48,624 nt of DNA from contig NZ_VRYE01000099.1 in the NCBI RefSeq assembly GCF_008041835.1, positions 1-48,624 of the forward strand. The letters run 5' to 3'. The DNA is from Ectopseudomonas mendocina. Lineage in GTDB: Bacteria; Pseudomonadota; Gammaproteobacteria; Pseudomonadales; Pseudomonadaceae. Below, in pieces: positions 44,038 through 48,624 of the stretch (positions within the stretch are counted from its first letter, which is position 1; each line of letters starts with the position of its first letter). The notes beneath the pieces are model-generated. The model was not told the origin of the DNA and did not search any database. It saw only the letters and a list, made by a program, of their open reading frames with translations. The position numbers and the translations under genes are program-made.

Positions 44038-44043
44038 CGTTGT
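44038..44043. repeat. 6-bp recombination core CGTTGT, right side
   Basis: Second copy of the core that flanks the element; lies at the break in umuC. Confidence 0.8.
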
Positions 44044-44142
44044 TCGAAAGGACCACGACTGGCTTCTGTGCCAAGTCCGGACGGAAGATCCGCTCACATG
44101 AGCAGTAAAACTGTTGCAATCGACCAGGGCAAAGACGCTCAC
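44038..44142 (-). pseudogene. umuC: umuC 5' part, with a frameshift
   Basis: GTG at 44142 overlaps the umuD stop. The frame begins VFALVDCNSF as in UmuC. A run of four T (44110 region) stands where five are needed, which shifts the frame. With one base restored it continues YCSCERIFRP then PVVVLSNND and joins exactly to the 3' part at 34234. Confidence 0.85.
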
Positions 44143-44567
44143 AGCATGCTCCTGAGCAGCATGCTGATTACTCCCCATAGTTCCACCTGCTCTTCGTCGG
44201 CCAGGATTTCGCGATGGCGGCCGTCGGCTCCTACCCGTGCAAGATGTAGTCGTTCCAGTGCTACCCGCTCCACGAGCGCCAAATGATGCTCATGGTTCGC
44301 CACCACGATTACTACATTGCCGGGGCTAGGCTCGAGGGCGCGGTCGACCACGAGTACATCGTTCCGGTGCACTCCGACCCCAACAAGATCGTCGGTGTCG
44401 ACTAGCCAAAGCCAAATGTTGGGTGCCCCCCATCCCACCGCGGCGTCAAGGGAGGGAGGAAAAAGCAAGTGATCCTCAGCCGGGCTCTGGAAACCAGTAA
44501 TCTTCAGGCGCTGTTGCGCCAGGGCGAGACTGGACAGCCGCCGGCCGGGAGACGTAAAGCAGTCCAT
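44139..44567 (-). CDS. umuD: UmuD-like protein with both catalytic residues replaced
   Basis: 142 aa, aligning to E. coli UmuD (139 aa) with the same numbering at key sites as far as I can place them by eye. The cleavage-site region reads KITGFQSPAED (T24-G25 where E. coli has C24-G25). The Ser60 position in VDTDDLVGVG is Asp60. The Lys97 position in HHLALVERV is Ala97. Known UmuD needs the Ser-Lys dyad for RecA-stimulated self-cleavage, so this protein should not cleave itself. It lies directly behind a consensus LexA box and is coupled to umuC. Confidence 0.85.
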   Translation of the reverse strand: MDCFTSPGRRLSSLALAQQRLKITGFQSPAEDHLLFPPSLDAAVGWGAPNIWLWLVDTDDLVGVGVHRNDVLVVDRALEPSPGNVVIVVANHEHHLALVERVALERLHLARVGADGRHREILADEEQVELWGVISMLLRSML

Positions 44568-44586
44568 CTGGGCGGTCGTCTCAAAA

Positions 44587-44602
44587 CTGTATATGTGTAC
44601 AG
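44587..44602 (-). promoter_or_regulatory. LexA (SOS) box
   Basis: CTGTATATGTGTACAG, a CTGT-N8-ACAG match 20 bases upstream of umuD. The operon would be induced by DNA damage. Confidence 0.9.
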
Positions 44603-44833
44603 TATAGAGATCAGCCCCGGGTTCGCGTCAAGCTGCGCGCAGTGGGCATGTCACTGCCGATGGAGGGGAATTTCTTGTAAGGGGGGCCATCCATGGCCTC
44701 TACCGTGGAGTATACGGCGGTAAATGGCTCAGGTACGGCTACGGGTTACCGCCGGTCAGTTGGGGCGGCGTGCATTTGTTGCCGCGAAACGTGGAGCAAA
44801 CCTCAATATATGCTGGGCATGGAGCGGGGCAGG

Positions 44834-45373
44834 ATGGGCAGAAGAAATGTGGTCTTTAGAGAAGGCTGGTCGGGGCTCATCCTGCTGGCAGGGGTGGCGC
44901 TACTTGCGCCTGAAGCCGCAAACGCTGGGAAGATAGGACAGGCACTGGGCTCTGCTGCTGGCAGCGTCGGAGGGACTGCGGTTGGAGGTGTATCTGCAGA
45001 AGCAACCCGACAAGCTCTTGCTGCCAAGGGCATGACGGAGGATGACTTCTTCCAAATGCTGTTCGCTCGAGGCATCCCTCGCGCAAAGCAAGATCTCCCC
45101 AAGATGGTCGACGCAGAAACAGAATTTTATGACGTGACTGGTAGCGGTAGGGAATGGGGATACTGGTATCGATTCCGTCGGTATGCATCTCGAGACCTGG
45201 ACCCTGCAGCGGTGAAAAAGGCACTCGGGCCAGAGATCATTTCGAAAGTCTGCGGGACGCCGAACATGGTGTCCCCATTCATGGAGATGGGAGGAACCTA
45301 TCGGTACAACTATGTTGGAAGGGATGGCCAACTGATCATGTCAATTCGGGTGAGTCGGCAGGACTGCAACTGA
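44834..45373 (+). CDS. Secreted protein of unknown function
   Basis: Among several in-frame starts, ATG 44834 has GGAG nine bases upstream and opens a signal peptide (WSGLILLAGVALLAPEAANA). The mature part begins with a Gly/Ala-rich segment (GKIGQALGSAAGSVGGTAVG), possibly membrane-active, followed by a soluble domain with two Cys (KVCGTPN, RQDCN). 179 aa. It converges with the Ig-domain protein gene. No family recognised. Confidence 0.7.
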   Translation: MGRRNVVFREGWSGLILLAGVALLAPEAANAGKIGQALGSAAGSVGGTAVGGVSAEATRQALAAKGMTEDDFFQMLFARGIPRAKQDLPKMVDAETEFYDVTGSGREWGYWYRFRRYASRDLDPAAVKKALGPEIISKVCGTPNMVSPFMEMGGTYRYNYVGRDGQLIMSIRVSRQDCN

Positions 45374-45401
45374 ATCCTGCCCGACTCACGAGTTCGACTC
45401 T

Positions 45402-46388
45402 TTACTGCGGAACAGAACAGGCCTCGTATTCCTCACGACTCGATGCGCAGTTCTTGCCAAGGCAGGTGGACTGCCGGAATTTTCCTATAGTGTAGATTCG
45501 GCCGTTGTAGGCGAAGCTATCAGTCGCGTTGGTAACCTCACCGATGTACTGCCCTAGGAAAAGCCGGTACCCCTGTTTCGGCCCGCCGGTGTTCGACACG
45601 CCATGATCCCAGCCAGTGGCGTAGACCCCGTTCTTTGTGAATGAGGACCAAGCACAACTCGGGGTGCTCTGTTTGGTACCGACGGCCTGCTGGGAACGTG
45701 CTGCCTGGATAGTTTGATATAGCGGGATCACCCCTCCAACATTTCGGAGCTGGCCAGTCACCAGGCTCACTTCCCGGTTTTGTTGGTACGCGATCTGGTT
45801 TTGGTAGCAAACGGCAGACTGAGTGAATGCTGTTCCCTGATTGATCGTGCTCGCGTCGGGTGACCAGGCGCTGCAACTGTACGGGGCTCCAGAGTCCTGC
45901 CAGGCTGAGTACATCGCACTGGTAGATACCCACTTATCGGTGAACGGTACATTGATCTGCCCTGTACCTCCTTCCGCCGGCGACGTCGCGCTCACGGTGG
46001 CCCCGCCAATTGTCTTCGACGAAGTGAGAACGACCGATGTCTGGCCGTTCGCATCCGTTGTCGTGGTCGCAGCACTGAGACCGCCGTCGCTGGTGGTCCA
46101 GTTGATCACTACGCCCCTGCCGGCGTTGTTCCCGTCGTAGTCCTGGACTGTTGCCACCAACGTCGCCTTCTCCCCGAGGGCAGCGAGGGAGCCTGGGGTT
46201 GCCTGGATGACGATCGTCAGTCCCATGTTGCAAGACCGCCAACCATTCCCCGATCGGTCACAAACGACCTTTTGCCACCCACTAGAACTTGCCCCACTAC
46301 GGATGGGCTTCCAAGAGTCCGCCGAGACTGTCGTTGTTACCGCTGCGAGAATGAAAGCCGCGGCTACGGCCTTAAGGTTTGCAAACAT
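45402..46388 (-). CDS. Secreted Ig-like (Big_1) domain protein
   Basis: ATG 46388 gives 328 aa with a signal peptide (NLKAVAAAFILAAVTTTVSA). Residues ~60-155 form a bacterial Ig-like domain 1 (ATPGSLAALGEKATLVATVQ, then INWTTSDGGLSAATTTTDAN), the fold seen in invasin/intimin repeats. The C-terminal half is Cys-containing and Trp/Tyr-rich, possibly a binding domain. The start overlaps the end of the PilV-like gene by 17 bases, so the two are coupled. It may be a pilus-associated adhesin for mating-pair recognition. Confidence 0.8.
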   Translation of the reverse strand: MFANLKAVAAAFILAAVTTTVSADSWKPIRSGASSSGWQKVVCDRSGNGWRSCNMGLTIVIQATPGSLAALGEKATLVATVQDYDGNNAGRGVVINWTTSDGGLSAATTTTDANGQTSVVLTSSKTIGGATVSATSPAEGGTGQINVPFTDKWVSTSAMYSAWQDSGAPYSCSAWSPDASTINQGTAFTQSAVCYQNQIAYQQNREVSLVTGQLRNVGGVIPLYQTIQAARSQQAVGTKQSTPSCAWSSFTKNGVYATGWDHGVSNTGGPKQGYRLFLGQYIGEVTNATDSFAYNGRIYTIGKFRQSTCLGKNCASSREEYEACSVPQ

Positions 46389-47232
46389 AGAGATTCCCCG
46401 CACTGTCGAACGCCAAAGAGCCTTTTGGGAAGCTGGCACACGATTGACCTGTGCTTACGATCGCCGGGCTCCAGATAACCGACTTCACCCACTTGCCCCC
46501 TTGGCAGGTGAGTTGCGCACCGGTGGATGTCGTAGCGACGAGCCCCGCTTTCGCGCAGCCCCCTCCCTCTGCAGCCGTGCCGGTGAACTCGACGTAGCCG
46601 GCGGTGCTGATATTTCCGGTAGCAGCGACCGTTTGAGCGTTCACTGCGCCCGCAGCGTTGAGGGTTTGGGCGTTGACCGCATTGACCTCGTTGATGTCGT
46701 TGTTACCCATCAGCAGGTTGGTACGCATGCGGTTCATTTCCGCGTTCGCCGAGGCGAGGCGCGAGAGCTTCCCGTCCAAGGCTGGTTCAGTCCCTGGAAC
46801 CCCAACAGTTGTGCGGATCTGGTAGGTGGATGAGTTGATGATTTGAGAACCCGGTAACCCATTCACCACAACACCGTCCCAGTCTTGGGTGGTGTTCTGA
46901 TCAACACTGAAGGTGTACTGGGTACAGGAGGTTGTGATCGGGTAGTTGTAACGGTTGATATTTGACACCCCTGCGAGCATTGGCGGGGTTGTCGCTCCAA
47001 GCGCCTGGATGGCATTCGAGCATGTAGCGTCACCGGGCCAGGAGCCCTTCTCGCTTCGATAGGCCCGTGCGGCGTCGATGATCGCCTGGGTGTCTTGGAC
47101 TGTAGTGTCCGCCCGTTTCTGGTTCACCCTGGTCATGTAGTTTGGCACTGCTGCGGCGGCAAGCATCGCCGTGATCGCAAGCACTATTGCCAGCTCCATT
47201 AAGGTGAAGCCCTGCTGGCATTCCCGCCCCAT
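46372..47232 (-). CDS. PilV-like type IV prepilin (conjugative pilus tip)
   Basis: ATG 47232 behind AGGAG gives 286 aa. The prepilin site is explicit: G-FTLMELAIVLAITAMLAAAA, with the Glu at +5, cleaved by a prepilin peptidase. The body has pilin-like Cys (ATCSNAIQALG, TSCTQY). The C-terminal ~75 residues (GGGCAKAGLVATTSTGAQLT, CQGGKWVKS) resemble the variable tip module of PilV proteins from conjugative type IVb pili. No shufflon inverted repeats or rci-type recombinase are seen next to it. It points to a conjugative element. Confidence 0.82.
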   Translation of the reverse strand: MGRECQQGFTLMELAIVLAITAMLAAAAVPNYMTRVNQKRADTTVQDTQAIIDAARAYRSEKGSWPGDATCSNAIQALGATTPPMLAGVSNINRYNYPITTSCTQYTFSVDQNTTQDWDGVVVNGLPGSQIINSSTYQIRTTVGVPGTEPALDGKLSRLASANAEMNRMRTNLLMGNNDINEVNAVNAQTLNAAGAVNAQTVAATGNISTAGYVEFTGTAAEGGGCAKAGLVATTSTGAQLTCQGGKWVKSVIWSPAIVSTGQSCASFPKGSLAFDSAGNLYVCKP

Positions 47233-47403
47233 CTTCATTGCTCCTAAGCAGAAGTTGTAGGCGCCAATGCTACGAGCACATTTGTTGGACTCCATGTCAA
47301 AACGACACGCTGAAATTCCCACGATTTAGGCTGTTTCGGTAAATCGTGGAGCAAACCTCAGTTCTGCATTAGGCTGTGCCGGTCAGCAAAAAAGGAGGGA
47401 CTC

Positions 47404-48111
47404 ATGATGACTGACCCTGGTCCGGAGCAAGCTTCCGCCAATATTCGTGAACAGCTTGAAAGTCCGTACACACGGATACGCTATGCAGGAGAGAAAGCCC
47501 TTCATCGACTCTTGCCCATTGCCCAAGGCGACGGCATCCAGGACCAAGTGGTCAGGTCGCTGCTGCTGGGCTGTTACAACGGGCAGGATTACCCGATCGA
47601 TCCTGCCTCGTTGCGGGTACTTAAACGCAGCGTGATGGAAGACTGCATAGCTCTGCTGCTGATGGACTCCGCCCCCGCGATGGAGGTCCACCAGTACATA
47701 GAGAACGGGAGTTCGGTTTTCAATGGAATGGCTGAGCGTTGGCAGCCACCGAGCCGCATCCAAATGCAGATACCGACCTCGGAGGACGAAACATCAGAGG
47801 ACCTTCGGACCCTCGGGAAGAAGTCCCTGCAGCATTTAATCGCTGTGGCTCAAGGCTTTTCTGGACAGTGCCGCCATATCGCGCGGTTCTTGGTGGGGTG
47901 TTACGACGGATGCCGATACCCCTTCGACCTCACCAGGTTCCGTTGTATCGACCATGACCTCTTCCTGGAGTGCATCGCGGTAATCCGCCTGCTGTATGAA
48001 ACCCGCCATGGGATCGACAAGAACATCCTCGAGGGGGCGAGCGTGTTCAACAGGCTGATTCAGGATTGGTCGATCGAGCCCTATAGCGCAGACTCGGAAG
48101 CTGTGCGCTGA
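47404..48111 (+). CDS. Protein with two tandem copies of one ~90-residue domain
   Basis: AGGAGG precedes ATG 47404 (an ATG follows immediately at 47407). 235 aa. Copy 1 (~28-112) and copy 2 (~137-225) share L-HRLLPIAQGD / L-QHLIAVAQGF, then LLLGCYNGQDYPID / FLVGCYDGCRYPFD, and GSSVFNGM / GASVFNRL. The repeats are obvious by eye. Soluble, mostly helical. I recall single-copy relatives in Pseudomonas mobile elements but cannot name a function. Confidence 0.72.
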   Translation: MMTDPGPEQASANIREQLESPYTRIRYAGEKALHRLLPIAQGDGIQDQVVRSLLLGCYNGQDYPIDPASLRVLKRSVMEDCIALLLMDSAPAMEVHQYIENGSSVFNGMAERWQPPSRIQMQIPTSEDETSEDLRTLGKKSLQHLIAVAQGFSGQCRHIARFLVGCYDGCRYPFDLTRFRCIDHDLFLECIAVIRLLYETRHGIDKNILEGASVFNRLIQDWSIEPYSADSEAVR

Positions 48112-48138
48112 GGGTAGGCCAAGCCACGCGGTGCAGCT

Positions 48139-48624
48139 TCAGTTAGGGATGCCGGAAGGGCCTGTTTCAAACGGAGGAACCTGCGCTGAACTGATTTTCC
48201 CAGCGGACGGCATCGCATGGCCCCGGCGGCTGAATCGTCTGTGATGGAAAGCGATCAGGAAAAGGGCCAGGTAGATCCAGATCGAGTGGGCGACCGAGCA
48301 GAGCACGTAGAACAGTCGCAGGATCACCCGGTGCGCGCCCACCGCATCGGCGTAGTCGACGATTACCTTGTAGAGGCCTGCCTTCCTGTACAGAAGAACG
48401 GCCGCAATGCTTCCTGTCTTTTCATCATTGTCGATGCCGACAGTGGTCCCCATTTCGGTAAATGGTCGAGTGGACAGGTCGACATAGGTGCCGAAGATCT
48501 GGCCCCGGAGCGGCGCCGGAAAGTCTTCAGCACGTAACGACGTGCCTGACCAACACGCCACCCCCTCTGCCTTGCACCCGTCCTGGAATTCCGCGCTGGG
48601 AAGATGGGGTTTGGGGAGCAATGG
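48139..48624 (-). CDS. Partial membrane protein, 5' end beyond the window
   Basis: The minus-strand frame is open to the right edge; the first possible start inside it is a TTG at 48621. It has a soluble first half with Cys (QDGCKAEGVACWSG) and one or two hydrophobic helices at ~100-125 (LRLFYVLCSVAHSIWIYLAL). No family recognised. Confidence 0.55.
   Translation of the reverse strand, partial: PLLPKPHLPSAEFQDGCKAEGVACWSGTSLRAEDFPAPLRGQIFGTYVDLSTRPFTEMGTTVGIDNDEKTGSIAAVLLYRKAGLYKVIVDYADAVGAHRVILRLFYVLCSVAHSIWIYLALFLIAFHHRRFSRRGHAMPSAGKISSAQVPPFETGPSGIPN

Noticed and set aside
1..48624. CRISPR arrays, tRNA, rRNA, shufflon repeats, DDE-transposase insertion sequences
   Set aside because: Looked for by eye on both strands; no regularly spaced repeats, cloverleaf-type genes or DDE transposases were recognised. 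A covariance-model scan could still reveal small RNAs.

Overview
The window looks like accessory DNA from a Pseudomonas, most likely part of a large plasmid or integrative conjugative element. The evidence is G+C-rich gammaproteobacterial coding style, a PilV-like conjugative pilin, a plasmid-type umuDC (rulAB/mucAB-like) operon with a LexA box, several tyrosine recombinases, a complete mer operon, and long runs of small unrecognised genes. No ribosomal, tRNA or housekeeping metabolic gene was seen. The genus is an inference from sequence style and remembered families, not from a database search.

Layout. (1) 1-1.7 kb: the 3' part of a Tn554/recombinase-trio type element (TnpB-like tyrosine recombinase, cut by the window edge, plus a TnpC-like HTH/coiled-coil protein), then debris with three 10-bp-phased TTATAG repeats and a RecD-like helicase remnant. 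(2) 2.2-8.7 kb, minus strand: a two-gene operon with a 1652-aa protein (NERD nuclease domain, two kinase-like domains, UPF1-type SF1 helicase) and a 519-aa winged-helix partner. It is probably an anti-phage defence system related to Mokosh or PglW-type proteins. (3) 8.7-10.9 kb: an integrase remnant, a Cys-His-Asp peptidase-like protein, and a C-terminally truncated integrase with an XRE regulator. (4) 11.1-23.5 kb, mostly plus strand: two DNA methyltransferase-like proteins, a TolA-like membrane protein, an MmcB-like nuclease, a PLD-family protein, a PhoD-like phosphatase, another tyrosine recombinase and unrecognised genes. Four gaps in this block carry a shared TTCTGGCAC-type motif. (5) 23.7-28.9 kb: small envelope genes, a lipoprotein hydrolase and an autotransporter.

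(6) 29.2-32.8 kb: a 978-aa unrecognised protein with two HTH-like repeats, preceded by a long leader whose G-rich and C-rich segments form mutually exclusive pairings around the ribosome binding site. An Hfq-like protein gene converges on it. This is the best candidate for an undescribed regulated system. (7) 33.1-44.6 kb: a umuDC operon whose umuC is split by a 9.8-kb recombinase-trio element carrying merR/merTPCA. I could define this element's ends: a 6-bp core CGTTGT on both sides and terminal inverted repeats ATCTGA-N12-GTTAGTA. The host operon is also decayed: UmuD has Asp and Ala at the two catalytic positions, and UmuC lacks its catalytic Asp and carries a 1-base deletion. (8) 44.8-48.6 kb: a secreted protein, an Ig-domain protein overlapping a PilV-like pilin, a two-repeat protein, and a partial membrane protein.

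Together the window shows a conjugative-element backbone used as a landing pad for nested recombinase-driven islands carrying defence and mercury resistance. No CRISPR array, rRNA, tRNA, integron attC site or classical DDE-transposase insertion sequence was recognised.
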